DNA from: Pseudomonas baltica
GTDB taxonomy: Bacteria > Pseudomonadota > Gammaproteobacteria > Pseudomonadales > Pseudomonadaceae
Assembly (NCBI RefSeq): GCF_014235765.1
Contig: NZ_JACMYH010000001.1
Span: 806,001 to 870,000, forward strand
Direction: 5' to 3'
DNA: 64,000 nucleotides
Each line of letters starts with the position of its first letter. Position 1 is the stretch's first letter. The position numbers and the translations under genes are program-made. Under the pieces are notes generated by a model. It made no database searches. It saw only the letters and a program-made list of their open reading frames with translations, and was not told where the DNA came from. Positions 39,379 through 49,125 of the stretch are shown here, piece after piece.

Positions 39379-40031
39379 AGTATCCGTACTTCAAAAAAGG
39401 CGAAAACGGCGGGCATTGTACCACCGGCACCAGAGCGCGGGGCGCAATCATTAATATGACCAAGTGATGACCCCGACTGGTGTAATCATTCGCCATAATA
39501 TGGAAGCCGAGCGAATGAGAACATAGCTATTGTCTGATTTTTTATTCAGCAAGCATGCCGGTTTGTGACATCGGATCGGGACGTCGCGCCAAATTCAGCT
39601 AGAGGTTAGTTGCTTGCGAAGACCTGTAAGCCAAGGGTGGTGCATTCCCTCCTCATCATCAGAATCGAGCGACAGCAAAGCTGGCTTAAAGCCACCAGTA
39701 GAGCGACCAGAATCTGTCACTATTTTTTTAAAGTATTATTACTTACTGCAATCTATTGATTTTACTAGGATTATTTTATTTTGATTCAGACTGACCTTGC
39801 GCAATGATGACTCAATAGTGAACGCCGTAATACGCCGTAACATTCTGTGCTAACCGCTCGTAGGATGTATTCCGGCCGCGTGTAAGAATTTTTACATTCA
39901 GTGATTGACATCACACCCCGTCTGGCTCAATCATCCTAGCTTCAAGGGACGCCAGCGCTGGTTGATCGCTTATTACAGGTTTGTCGTTTTTTAGATGGCA
40001 CGGTGGTTAAGCCAACAGGAAATGGAAATTC
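39379..40031. other. Divergent regulatory region, AT-rich, no gene
   Basis: A 653-base gap between the secretion operon (minus) and the substrate genes (plus). It is AT-rich between about 39,715 and 39,780 and holds no supported open frame. It contains TGTAA-N6-TTACA at 39881-39896, a CRP/Vfr-like dyad at 39900-39915 and a good ribosome site (AGGA) before 40032. Promoters for both directions must lie here. Confidence 0.7.
39900..39915. promoter_or_regulatory. CRP/Vfr-like dyad overlapping a TTGACA box
   Basis: AGTGA-N6-TCACA, close to the CRP/Vfr consensus TGTGA-N6-TCACA (9 of 10 fixed positions). The six-base spacer is TTGACA (39905-39910), a perfect -35 hexamer. If both are used, binding would compete with RNA polymerase. 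No convincing -10 box was found at 17 bases, so this is tentative. Confidence 0.4.
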
Positions 40032-40919
40032 ATGTCACTGCCCTCGCACGCACTTGACGGTTTGAAAATAAGCTCGCGGGTAACTCTGCTTGAGCCCGGA
40101 ATGTATATATTCCGATATGCCTCTCAGCCGCCCTCGGACAAGCCTGTCTGTATTTCGCTACAACAAGCTCCCCTTGGTAAAGGATCAATCGATTTCTTCC
40201 CTGCCGAAGGTGTCAGCAAAAATATGCTGACGCACTTGGGAGACACCATTGTTGCCCGTGTCAAAGGTGGCGTTGCGACTGTACTGATCACCGAATATCA
40301 CATGTTTGAATCTGAAATCGACCCGGTCGACCTCCGCATCGATCGTATCGATACTTCACCCGCCATCATGCGCAATTTTGCCGTTGTGGCAACGCCTGAG
40401 CCGAGCTTCCCGCTGGCCTTTGAAGCAGCCCCTGCAACATTGAAGCTGATCGCACACCTGCAAGGCGCAGGCGATGTGGAGTCGACCAAGGGCTGGGTGG
40501 GCGAACATGACGGCACAAAGCGGCTGGAGGGCTTCTGCGTCATCTGGGAGAACAAGCCAGAGGGCGTTGATCTCGTCTACACATCGACAGTTGCCGGCTC
40601 GGGTCCCAGTCCCAACGTAGCGGCCGGCACTTTCAGCGGCACCCGCGGCAAAGCATCTCCTCTTATCTCCGCAGGTTTCAGCCTGGTTGGGTCAAATCGC
40701 TGCCTTTACGAACTTTCGGGTCACATCGTGTTTTCCGGCTCCTCGCCGCAACTCGTCGTGCCCAATCAGATGATGTATGGCCCCACTGGCACCGAGCCTC
40801 TGGTGGCGCTGCATCTGTCTATAGATCCCGTCACGAAGACGAACGCCCCCCGCTATAAGTCTCCGTGGGAAAACTCTGCATTGAAGCAGAAAACTAGCAG
40901 CACAGGCCAGATGGCCTGA
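40032..40919 (+). CDS. Uncharacterised protein preceding the RTX/DUF4214 substrate
   Basis: A 295-residue protein that I do not recognise. No signal peptide or membrane helix is visible and the predicted pattern is mostly beta. Residues ~135-270 contain a loosely repeated motif (GWVGEHDGTKRLEGF, then AGTFSGTRGKASPLISAGF) faintly like the Trp/Gly-containing ChW-type repeats of cell-surface proteins; this is a weak resemblance. It starts 17 bases before the DUF4214 gene and must be cotranscribed, so it could be a secretion chaperone, an anchoring partner or a second substrate lacking an obvious RTX motif. AGGA lies upstream of ATG 40032. Confidence 0.6.
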   Translation: MSLPSHALDGLKISSRVTLLEPGMYIFRYASQPPSDKPVCISLQQAPLGKGSIDFFPAEGVSKNMLTHLGDTIVARVKGGVATVLITEYHMFESEIDPVDLRIDRIDTSPAIMRNFAVVATPEPSFPLAFEAAPATLKLIAHLQGAGDVESTKGWVGEHDGTKRLEGFCVIWENKPEGVDLVYTSTVAGSGPSPNVAAGTFSGTRGKASPLISAGFSLVGSNRCLYELSGHIVFSGSSPQLVVPNQMMYGPTGTEPLVALHLSIDPVTKTNAPRYKSPWENSALKQKTSSTGQMA

Positions 40920-40936
40920 AGTAACAGGAATTACAC

Positions 40937-42382
40937 ATGCAATACGACCAGCCTTACTCCGCGTCCGAACTGAAAGGTTCGCTGGCCAATAACCCTACCC
41001 TGTTGTCCTCCACTACCGCCGCTGCCATCAGCACCCTGCTGGCACTGGACACTGCTGAAAGCGTAAGTGTTGCTTCGTGGGACGGCGTGTCTGCCCCAGT
41101 TTCGCCGGAAGGCACCACTCCTGCACTGGTTAGCGCGACCATCGCTGGTGCAGCGGGTCAAAACGTTGCCGTTGCAATTCCTGCCGAGCTTTCTACAGCT
41201 CAAGCGTTCGTATTCGATAGCGATGCCAACCTGGTCGTGTCGTTCAACACGCCAGCACCGGTCGCCACCTTTGCTGCTCTGGCTGAAGGCGATGTATCTG
41301 CCTCTGCCACAACCGATTCCACCCCTGATATTATCGTTACCACCGATGCTGGCGACGATACCCTGATCTTCACCGGCGACCGGAATGTCTACGTCGACGG
41401 CCGTGAAGGTAACGACACCATCATCACTGCCGCTGGCAATGACACCATCTACGGCGGCGCTGGCAACAACGTCATCCTTTCGGGTGCCGGTAACGACGAA
41501 ATCTTCCTGGCCGGTACCGCTGACGTGGTCGACGCTGGCGAAGGCTACGATGTCGTGCACCTGGGCGGCTCGCGTCAGGACTACGACTTCACCGTCGGTA
41601 ACAACTTCAATGTGAACCTGACCGGCACGCAAACTGCGTCGATCACTCACGCTGAGTTCCTGTCCTTCGACAACAACGAATCGGTTGCATTGGTCGACAG
41701 CGAAGCCGAAGCAGCTGCACTGCGTCTGTTCCAAGGCCTGCTGGGTCGTGATGCAGACAAGGATGGCGCACAACTTTGGGCTGCTCAGGCTGAAGCCGGT
41801 GTTTCCACTACCGCTATCGCCCAGGAGTTCCTGAACTCTTCCGAGTACACCGTTGTTTCGAACGAAGCGTTCGTTGAGTCTCTGTACACCCAGATTCTGC
41901 AGCGTGACACAACGAACATCGACGAAGCAGGCGTACAAAGCTGGCTGAACACTCTGGCTGCCGGTGGTACTCGTACCGACGTGGTCAGTGCAATCGCCAC
42001 TTCGCAGGAAGCTATCAGCAACGACCAGAGCAATGGCTCGTACGTCCAAGGCCTGTACCAGTCTGCACTGGGCCGCGGCGCCGAAGCCGATGGCTTGAAT
42101 AACTGGGTCAGCCAGCTGGTCAATGGTGCTAGCCGTACCGAAGTCGCTGCCACCATTCTGAATTCGGCTGAAGCCGGTCAGAAAATCAACAGCGATTTCA
42201 TCGACAGCCTGTACACCAACGCCTTGGGCCGCTCTGCGACCGAAGACGCTGCAAGCAAGGCTGGCTGGATCGACTTCATCGCTCAGGGTCACACCCTGGC
42301 GGACGTCGCTATCGCCATCGTCGGTTCGGAAGAAGCTACCAACACAATCGACAATGTCATTGTGATCCACGGCCAGGTCTAA
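40937..42382 (+). CDS. RTX/DUF4214 protein, probable type I-secreted surface protein
   Basis: A 481-residue protein without N-terminal signal. Residues ~135-205 carry calcium-binding RTX-like nonapeptides (GREGNDTII, GAGNNVIL, GAGNDEIFL). Residues ~260-470 hold four DUF4214-like repeats of about 45-50 residues each, with the pattern LYxxxLGR...GxxxW...G.....V......S.E (at about 264, 315, 372 and 424). The extreme C-terminus is NVIVIHGQV, hydrophobic as expected of a type I signal. Codon use is strongly biased to GGT, CGT, GCT and CTG, as in highly expressed genes. Divergent from the ABC-HlyD-TolC operon and followed by a strong terminator, it looks like the major exported substrate, perhaps S-layer-like. 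Confidence 0.85.
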   Translation: MQYDQPYSASELKGSLANNPTLLSSTTAAAISTLLALDTAESVSVASWDGVSAPVSPEGTTPALVSATIAGAAGQNVAVAIPAELSTAQAFVFDSDANLVVSFNTPAPVATFAALAEGDVSASATTDSTPDIIVTTDAGDDTLIFTGDRNVYVDGREGNDTIITAAGNDTIYGGAGNNVILSGAGNDEIFLAGTADVVDAGEGYDVVHLGGSRQDYDFTVGNNFNVNLTGTQTASITHAEFLSFDNNESVALVDSEAEAAALRLFQGLLGRDADKDGAQLWAAQAEAGVSTTAIAQEFLNSSEYTVVSNEAFVESLYTQILQRDTTNIDEAGVQSWLNTLAAGGTRTDVVSAIATSQEAISNDQSNGSYVQGLYQSALGRGAEADGLNNWVSQLVNGASRTEVAATILNSAEAGQKINSDFIDSLYTNALGRSATEDAASKAGWIDFIAQGHTLADVAIAIVGSEEATNTIDNVIVIHGQV

Positions 42383-42411
42383 TCCGCCCAGTCGTAGCAA
42401 GCTGAATGCTC

Positions 42412-42470
42412 CCCGCCGCAAGGCGGGTGGTATTCGAAAAAGGGGCGACTTTAGGGTCGCCCTTCTTTTT
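42412..42470 (+). terminator. Tandem hairpin terminator after the DUF4214 gene
   Basis: First hairpin CCCGCC (42412-42417) with GGCGGG (42422-42427). Second hairpin GGGCGAC (42443-42449) with GTCGCCC (42456-42462), followed by TTCTTTTT. It would end most transcripts of the substrate gene before the glycosyltransferase genes. Confidence 0.9.
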
Positions 42471-42495
42471 ATTATTTGCAGTGAATTCGCCAGCC

Positions 42496-44886
42496 ATGTC
42501 CATAAACCTCGACCGTGGGCGAGAAACGCTCATGGACATATTTCATCGTCATCGTGAAGCGCAAGAGCATGAAAGCGCCGCGGCGATGCTTGAGCTTGCC
42601 CTGCAGACGCCCGAATACCGTCCGGAGGCTTTGATCTGGAAGGGTATCGACGCCTTGCCGAACGACCCCAAGCTGGCTTTTATTTTTTTCAGCAATGCCG
42701 CACATGCCCTACCCGAACGTGCCGATGTTCATGCCCTGCTGGGGCGCAGCATGCTGGCGCAGGGACAACCCGATATGGCTGCTCGCTATCTCGCTGCCGT
42801 ATGGCAGAAACTCCCCCACGACCCCTCTCTGCGCATGATGCTGTGGCAGGCTCGCAGCCAGTCGGCCAGCCCTGCCGAGCTTCGCCGTTTGATCCTTGCT
42901 CACCTGCCAGACATCACGGTCGCTAACGAGCTGAATTTTGTCCTCAAGATCCTCGCTGCACAAACCGATGCCCCAGGTACCGTTGGCGTTGTGCGCTATT
43001 TGCCCGAGGAGAAGGAAATTCAGGGATGGGCCGTCGATCTGCGCAACGTGCATGCACCCCCCACACTTGAACTTGAAGCGAACGGCCAGACGATGTTGGT
43101 AACAGCCAACGTGGCCAGCCCCCTCCTCACTGCAGCAGGCCTGCCCACCATCCACGGTGGAATTCGCATCAAAGTGCCAAATCCCACACTGGCAGTCACC
43201 GTGAGGTTTGCGACGGGGTTGCCCCTCTTGGGCAGCCCGGTGTCGGCCATGCCAACCTTCGTCCCCCCCGAGCCGGTCGCCGATGCAGGCAAGCACCACC
43301 CGGTCGACGTGCTGATCCCGATCTACGATGGCTTGGAGGAAACCCTCGAGTGCATCAACAGTGCCATCGCCGCACGCAAACTTAACCGTACGCCTCATCG
43401 CCTCGTGGTGCTGGACGACGCAACACCTATTGTCGCTTTGCGCAAGGCGCTGAAGGTACTGGCGAGCAAGGGCAAGATTACGCTGATACAGCAGCCTGTG
43501 AACTTGGGCTTCATACGCACCATGAACCGCGCCATGGCGCTAAGCCCCCGCCATGACGTCGTCTGGCTGAACGCCGATACACGTGTGCACGGAAACTGGC
43601 TGGATCGCCTGCGCGATACCGCCTATGGCGCCGCCGATATTGCTTCGGTAACGCCCTTCACCAATAACGGCGAACTGATGAGCTTTCCAGTGAGCAGAGT
43701 GAGTTCGCCGATGCCAACTGCTGCAGAACAGGCGGAACTGGACACACTGGCAGGCGGTATCGCGAGTGCTCCGGTGGAGCTGGAAACCGGTTGCGGATTC
43801 TGCCTTTATATAAAGCGAACAGCATTGGAAAGTGTCGGCTATCTAGATGAGGTTGAACTAACTCGCGGGTATGGAGAGGAAACAGACTGGTGTTTGAAAG
43901 CAAAAGCTATGGGTTGGCGTCATCTGGGTGCTACTGATGTATTCATTGCTCATAAAGGCGGAGTGTCTTTTCGGGAAGAAAAGAAGATACGAGTTGCGTA
44001 CAACAATGCTGTGCTCAGACGGCGATATCCTAAAGCCGAGAAAGCTTATCTGGATTTTTGCCAACGCGACCCCCTCCAGCCGGCCCGTAACGCATTGCAA
44101 AAAGCTCGACTCAAAGCATTCACAAGTAAGTACAAGATCACGGATGGAAAAGATAATGTTCTTAAAATATCGATACAGGACATGGACGATACAGGTGAGA
44201 GCCATGCAGTAAGCCTCACCCATCAACAGCTCACAAGTGGTGCAGTTGCAACAGTGAATATAAGGTTTAGCTCTTTAGATATTATTGTTGATTATGACTT
44301 GAGCACCCAAATGGAAAAGCTAGCAGCTGATCTCGATCAGCTTCTTGATATCCGCCAAGCATCTTTGGTCTATTCCGCGCCACACCTGACGCCACACCTT
44401 CCAAAAACCTTGACGTCTAAATTGCACTCACGACTGGAAACGCTCGTACAAAGTAACAGTTGGACCGACGCGACCCAAACACATTGTAATGATGGCGCGA
44501 TCTCATTTACCGATAAAGACCTATCACATCAGAGACTTTTTATAGAAAGCAATGACACTTCAGAAGAGGCGGCAAACTTTCAGCTCGAATTTATCCGAAA
44601 CATGAGCACGACCAATAAACATCAAATTATTCTCATCGATATAGATGCCAGTAACTACATAGCCATGTGCGCGTTAAACTGCGTGATGGGTATAACTGAG
44701 CTCCCAGGGCTCACCCGCATGGACAGCAACGTGCTTAGCGGTTGTAGCCCACCGATTAAAATCACCAGAGCGGACCAAATTGAGACGTCTACACCTTTGG
44801 ATAACGCAGTCAAGCGCACCACTGAGCGGCTGGCGCCCCAGCAAACGCATAATTTAATCATGCGCAAGCCCGAGATTACTGAATGA
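42496..44886 (+). CDS. Large GT2-family glycosyltransferase with TPR-like N-terminus
   Basis: A 796-residue cytoplasmic protein. Residues ~1-150 are helical and TPR-like; ~155-240 form a beta module starting EIQGWAVDLRNV; the GT2 domain follows (VDVLIPIYDGLEETLECI at ~269, acidic WLNADTRVHGNW at ~357, GYGEETDWCLKAKAMGW at ~459). The last ~230 residues match nothing I know. ATG 42496 is chosen because the open frame before it covers the terminator. Composition changes inside the gene: the 60-base line from 43741 is about 63% GC and the next line about 40%, so the 3' part seems to have been exchanged. Likely role: adds a sugar to a surface glycan or glycoprotein. Confidence 0.82.
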   Translation: MSINLDRGRETLMDIFHRHREAQEHESAAAMLELALQTPEYRPEALIWKGIDALPNDPKLAFIFFSNAAHALPERADVHALLGRSMLAQGQPDMAARYLAAVWQKLPHDPSLRMMLWQARSQSASPAELRRLILAHLPDITVANELNFVLKILAAQTDAPGTVGVVRYLPEEKEIQGWAVDLRNVHAPPTLELEANGQTMLVTANVASPLLTAAGLPTIHGGIRIKVPNPTLAVTVRFATGLPLLGSPVSAMPTFVPPEPVADAGKHHPVDVLIPIYDGLEETLECINSAIAARKLNRTPHRLVVLDDATPIVALRKALKVLASKGKITLIQQPVNLGFIRTMNRAMALSPRHDVVWLNADTRVHGNWLDRLRDTAYGAADIASVTPFTNNGELMSFPVSRVSSPMPTAAEQAELDTLAGGIASAPVELETGCGFCLYIKRTALESVGYLDEVELTRGYGEETDWCLKAKAMGWRHLGATDVFIAHKGGVSFREEKKIRVAYNNAVLRRRYPKAEKAYLDFCQRDPLQPARNALQKARLKAFTSKYKITDGKDNVLKISIQDMDDTGESHAVSLTHQQLTSGAVATVNIRFSSLDIIVDYDLSTQMEKLAADLDQLLDIRQASLVYSAPHLTPHLPKTLTSKLHSRLETLVQSNSWTDATQTHCNDGAISFTDKDLSHQRLFIESNDTSEEAANFQLEFIRNMSTTNKHQIILIDIDASNYIAMCALNCVMGITELPGLTRMDSNVLSGCSPPIKITRADQIETSTPLDNAVKRTTERLAPQQTHNLIMRKPEITE

Positions 44887-44908
44887 TTAACTTGACGCTG
44901 AGCATCCT

Positions 44909-47317
44909 ATGAGAACCAATCCAAGCTTACGAGGAGCAATTACTGGCTTGTATGGGGACGTGCTACAAGGCTGGGCTATAGATGACGATCAGACCGAGAC
45001 AAGAATTGTAGTAGAGGTGTTTGCAGACGGCCAGAGCATAGGATTTGTGAGAGCTGAAGCGTTCATTCAGAATCCTGTCATAGGTGACGGGTTTCACGGC
45101 TTTGCCATGAAAATACAGGAACGCTATCTAACGAATGCTAGACAGATCTCCGCACGAATCGCGAATCTCGGACATCGGCTTAGCGGGAGCGTGGCATTGC
45201 CAGCACCTCGGCCGGCGGGACAATCAAATGCGGCTTCGCAGGTCTGGCATACAGGCGGTTTAAAAATCTACGGCTGGGCTTGGGATACCGGCAGGCCAGA
45301 CAGGAATGTCACAATAAACGTGATCGAGCGCGGTCGAAAGCTTACTAGCACAGTAGCAAATCTGGCGCACCATTCCTTATCCTATCTCAACACAAACGAT
45401 CATGCGTTTGAACTTGATCTTCCTTGGGAACTCGCCGATGGCAGGACCCATACTCTGATTATAGAAAACGATTGCGGGGAGCCGTTATCGGGCAGCCCAA
45501 TTACATTGTGTATTTGGCCAGAAGGCATAGAAGCTGTACTATCCACTAAAACAGCAGCTGAGCTGAGCGATAAAGATATCCAACTGCTGGCTAACGTGGC
45601 TAAGCAACATGAGCTGATATTGCCAAAGAGTGCCGGACTTAGGAATTATCATCAATGGTTTGAGGCTTTTCAGTCTGATCCCCCGATGATCTATAACCAA
45701 CCTGTCAGTTGCGGGATTCTTGTGCTCACTGAAGGAGCGAAGGATCTTGAAGAGATCTCTAGGACCATTCTGGCTCAAAGGCATCCAGCAAAAGCGATAG
45801 AGTACTGTTCAAGCTCTGATGTATCTAGCGGATTTAAAAGCCTTCAACTGCAGGGCTGCAGTAGTGTCATACCAGTTAAAGCGGGTGATCGCCTGGCACC
45901 TTCTGCGGTCGATCAATTGCAGGCACTAATGATCGAAGGCGTTGATTGGGCATATGGAGATTGCGACTGCGACGGTATCAATGGCCAACGCACTGCACCG
46001 TGGCTCAAGCCTGCTTGGGACATAGACCTTTTTATAGGCGAGGACATATTTTCACCAGGCGCGATCTTTAGCATGTCAGTCATCACCGCTGCAATTGATC
46101 TCACAGTGAACTGTAGGAATGAAGGGAGGTTAAACTGGGATATGTTTCTTGCCGGTGTTGCACTGTCGACTGCAATCAACTCTGGACGCGTTCTGCACCT
46201 ACCACGCGTGATCTACCATAGGGCTAATAGCCTGGCTCCAAGCCCTGCAGAAGATCCAAAGCCAAGCAGCCGGCGAAAATCTATAGACTGGCTTGTTCAA
46301 TCTCTATCAAGTGAGGCGACTGTTGATCATGTCGTTGGGTATCCGAGTCTACTAAGAGTACGCTGGCCGTTGCCGGAGGTCTTGCCACGGGTGACGATAA
46401 TGATCCCTACACGAGATCAAGTTGACCTATTGAGAACATGTGTCGAAGGCGTGCTTGGAAATACTGATTATGATAACTTAGAGGTTATCATAATTGATAA
46501 TGACTCAACCGACAGTAGGACCCTTGCTTACTTATCCGAGCTTGAAAGCCGAGGCGTTAACATACTGCCGCATCCGCACCCGTTCAACTATCCAGCAGTT
46601 AACAACAGGGCCGCTGAAGTTGCAACAGGTAGATTTTTATGCCTATTGAATAACGATATCGAAATTATAGAAAATGATTGGCTAAAAGAACTGGTAAGCC
46701 AGGCACTGCGGCCAGGCGTTGGAGCGGTAGGCGCCAAGTTACTCTGGGCAAACGGAATGGTACAGCATGGTGGCGTCACTGTAGGTATAAATGGGCTCGC
46801 GGCGCATGCAGGAAATAATAGTGCCCGCCAAGATGCTGGTTATCTTGGGATGAATCAAATCGTTCGGCGCCAGAGTTCCGTTACCGGTGCGTGCATGCTT
46901 ACGCCTAGAGATGTGTATCTAGAACTAGGTGGGATGGATGAGAACTCACTGCCTATCGCGTTCAACGACGTAGATCTATGTATGAGAATTTGCGAACGAG
47001 GATTGAAAATATTATGGACGCCTTTCGCTGAACTCATTCATGCAGAGTCTGCCAGCAGGGGAAAAGACTCGACTGCAGATCGCATTGCCCGAGGACAGCG
47101 CGAACAGCGATTTTTTAGGTCCAGTTGGACAGACGATGGACAGGTAGATGATTACTATCATCCGGGGTTGAGTCACGATTATCAAACAGGACCTTACGGA
47201 GGTCTGGCACTACCTCCAAGACCGTTGTCGATCGTCAGGGGGCTTGATAAAGCAAAAGCCTTAAGAAAGGCGCTACGCTCGCTAGATGCTTTGGCTTCGA
47301 TGAAAGACAAAGATTGA
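44909..47317 (+). CDS. Large GT2-family glycosyltransferase with two N-terminal beta modules
   Basis: An 802-residue protein. The first ~210 residues hold two beta modules, each opening with a GW motif (VLQGWAIDDDQ at ~20 and KIYGWAWDTGRP at ~120). A degenerate GT-A-like middle region (~265-440, with DWAYGDCDCDG) precedes a full GT2 domain: RVTIMIPTRDQVDLL at ~493, LLNNDIEIIENDWL at ~581 and AFNDVDLCMRICERGLK near 690. Rhamnosyltransferases of S-layer and O-antigen systems share this plan. The DNA is AT-rich with many ATA, AGA and TTA codons, unlike the flanking Pseudomonas genes. It starts 22 bases after the preceding gene. Confidence 0.83.
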   Translation: MRTNPSLRGAITGLYGDVLQGWAIDDDQTETRIVVEVFADGQSIGFVRAEAFIQNPVIGDGFHGFAMKIQERYLTNARQISARIANLGHRLSGSVALPAPRPAGQSNAASQVWHTGGLKIYGWAWDTGRPDRNVTINVIERGRKLTSTVANLAHHSLSYLNTNDHAFELDLPWELADGRTHTLIIENDCGEPLSGSPITLCIWPEGIEAVLSTKTAAELSDKDIQLLANVAKQHELILPKSAGLRNYHQWFEAFQSDPPMIYNQPVSCGILVLTEGAKDLEEISRTILAQRHPAKAIEYCSSSDVSSGFKSLQLQGCSSVIPVKAGDRLAPSAVDQLQALMIEGVDWAYGDCDCDGINGQRTAPWLKPAWDIDLFIGEDIFSPGAIFSMSVITAAIDLTVNCRNEGRLNWDMFLAGVALSTAINSGRVLHLPRVIYHRANSLAPSPAEDPKPSSRRKSIDWLVQSLSSEATVDHVVGYPSLLRVRWPLPEVLPRVTIMIPTRDQVDLLRTCVEGVLGNTDYDNLEVIIIDNDSTDSRTLAYLSELESRGVNILPHPHPFNYPAVNNRAAEVATGRFLCLLNNDIEIIENDWLKELVSQALRPGVGAVGAKLLWANGMVQHGGVTVGINGLAAHAGNNSARQDAGYLGMNQIVRRQSSVTGACMLTPRDVYLELGGMDENSLPIAFNDVDLCMRICERGLKILWTPFAELIHAESASRGKDSTADRIARGQREQRFFRSSWTDDGQVDDYYHPGLSHDYQTGPYGGLALPPRPLSIVRGLDKAKALRKALRSLDALASMKDKD

Positions 47318-47453
47318 GGGCCAGCCATGGCGAAGCGATAGATAGCCGCGGAGATTCGAGAGTTGATCGATGATGCGTCGTGACCAATTGCAATGCTATC
47401 AGCGTTCGATTTCAGTGTGAATTTAAGTAGAAACGATATTGGACACACCGACA

Positions 47454-49007
47454 ATGACCGCAAAAAAAAACCGAAATGAAAAAAACACGCATGCGTTGGA
47501 CAAAGAGCCAGTCATGGCGGCAGGTCTCTCGGCTCGGACGTCCATTGCTTCAAGCTTAGGAAAACTGCAAAAGGAAATTGAAAGTACTATTTTTGATTCC
47601 GAGAAAGCGGTAGCTAATCTCAACAAGCAATTAAGAAGCAAATACGCACTCATCGAAAGATTGAAAGAGGAAATCTCAACTGAATCAACAGGCCTTATAC
47701 AGGGAAAAACGGGGACTACGCATCTCCACGACATATTTGAAGAACATGAGGCCGCACTGCATCGCATTAAGAAGTTAAATGAAGACTGCGATAATTTAAA
47801 GAAAGCAAATAAGCAGCTTGTAGTTGAAGAGAAGGCCGCCCTCAAGACAGTTTCTCTGATAGAAATCGAAACGATAAATACAAATGCAGAAAATAGTGAG
47901 CTATTGGCTCAGCTTCATCAATCCCAAGAGATTATCGAAGGGCTGCTTGAGAAAACAGATATTAACCAAAAGCAGCAGCGTCGCATCGAGTCTTTTATAA
48001 AAAATAACCCTAACTACTGGGAGTGCGAGTCGATTTCAATCAGCGTTGTTGATAACGAAACACTAAGCTGGATTGTGACGCAAACTTATATTAATAATCT
48101 TTATATTCCAGAGCTACGTTTCGATACTAAGGTGCATGGCGGGATTGGCACCATGACTATTTATCGATCGGGCAGTTGTTCGCCACTGGTCAAATGGCCA
48201 CGTGCTTTCAAACAAAACAACGAGCTACCGCTTGTTGCCACTCAAGGACCGGTGATGCTACACGGGAACGCTATCATAAGTGAGCTGGGTTCCTCAGACT
48301 GGCTGATGTTCTGCGAACTCGTGCGCAAAGTTTTAAGATTCGTGAAGAATACCGAGCCTACAAAGCTTTCCAGTTTCAATAAAGATGTATTCATCGATGG
48401 GTTTTCGGTTTTGGATCGTGTGCTCAACGGCTGGCCAGCCCTGCTTAGATACGACCATGCATCTATATCAAACAATACTAATCTGGATAATTATCAATCA
48501 GTTTCCATCGTTCTAAAGAATGTTCGACTTGGTAACAAAGCGTGGCCAGAGCTAGAATATAAGCTCGCGAGCGCCAACGGCATCAACGGGGATTTCGGCC
48601 AGAACCCCCGACTGGAGTTCTTTGAGAGCAGTGCACATGCCTTCCATAGCTGGTTCGCAGAGAGCGATGACGCTCGTGGGAAGCGATTAGAGCTACGATT
48701 CGCGATGCCATATGCGATGGATACAAATGTATGGAGCTTATTGCACGACGAGGACAAGCTTTTACTAACCGCTCTGGTTGTCAGCTTACCAATCCAGCTT
48801 GATGAGGTGATCTCTGCAGGTACTTTGCAAGGCGAAGATTGCACGCGATGGAAAATTGTCAGCGAGTCTTTGAAACAAATACTTATCAGGAACACATCGA
48901 GCGGACCGCTACAGCCAACAGAAAAAGTCAGAAAAACAACCAGGCCGACCTTGAAAGGCGGACAAAAAAACAAAGAGCTGGATCAATCATCAACAACGAA
49001 GAGTTAA
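47454..49007 (+). CDS. Uncharacterised coiled-coil protein of the glycan cluster
   Basis: A 517-residue protein that I do not recognise. Residues ~25-165 are predicted coiled coil, rich in Glu/Lys/Leu/Gln (for example KLQKEIESTIFDSEKAVANL); the remainder is a mixed alpha/beta domain with several Trp and Phe residues (GSSDWLMFCELVRKVLRF) and a Lys/Thr-rich tail. No signal peptide or membrane span. ATG 47454 is used because the upstream TTG at 47439 has no better ribosome site. AT-rich like its neighbours. Its place between glycosyltransferase genes suggests a scaffold, length regulator or glycan-binding role, but that is only inference. Confidence 0.7.
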   Translation: MTAKKNRNEKNTHALDKEPVMAAGLSARTSIASSLGKLQKEIESTIFDSEKAVANLNKQLRSKYALIERLKEEISTESTGLIQGKTGTTHLHDIFEEHEAALHRIKKLNEDCDNLKKANKQLVVEEKAALKTVSLIEIETINTNAENSELLAQLHQSQEIIEGLLEKTDINQKQQRRIESFIKNNPNYWECESISISVVDNETLSWIVTQTYINNLYIPELRFDTKVHGGIGTMTIYRSGSCSPLVKWPRAFKQNNELPLVATQGPVMLHGNAIISELGSSDWLMFCELVRKVLRFVKNTEPTKLSSFNKDVFIDGFSVLDRVLNGWPALLRYDHASISNNTNLDNYQSVSIVLKNVRLGNKAWPELEYKLASANGINGDFGQNPRLEFFESSAHAFHSWFAESDDARGKRLELRFAMPYAMDTNVWSLLHDEDKLLLTALVVSLPIQLDEVISAGTLQGEDCTRWKIVSESLKQILIRNTSSGPLQPTEKVRKTTRPTLKGGQKNKELDQSSTTKS

Positions 49008-49125
49008 AACCGTTCATTTAACGTACGATGAGAGGAAGAGGCTGAGCCTATTAAATGCGTGCATACCAGACAATAGCGGATATCAGCCCTTTTAAATTCC
49101 AGACTGAATTTACAGTGATCACATC

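Noticed and set aside
40931..42421. 496-residue minus-strand open frame opposite the DUF4214 gene
   Set aside because: The sense strand has clear RTX and DUF4214 repeats with strong codon bias; the antisense frame is a by-product of that bias.
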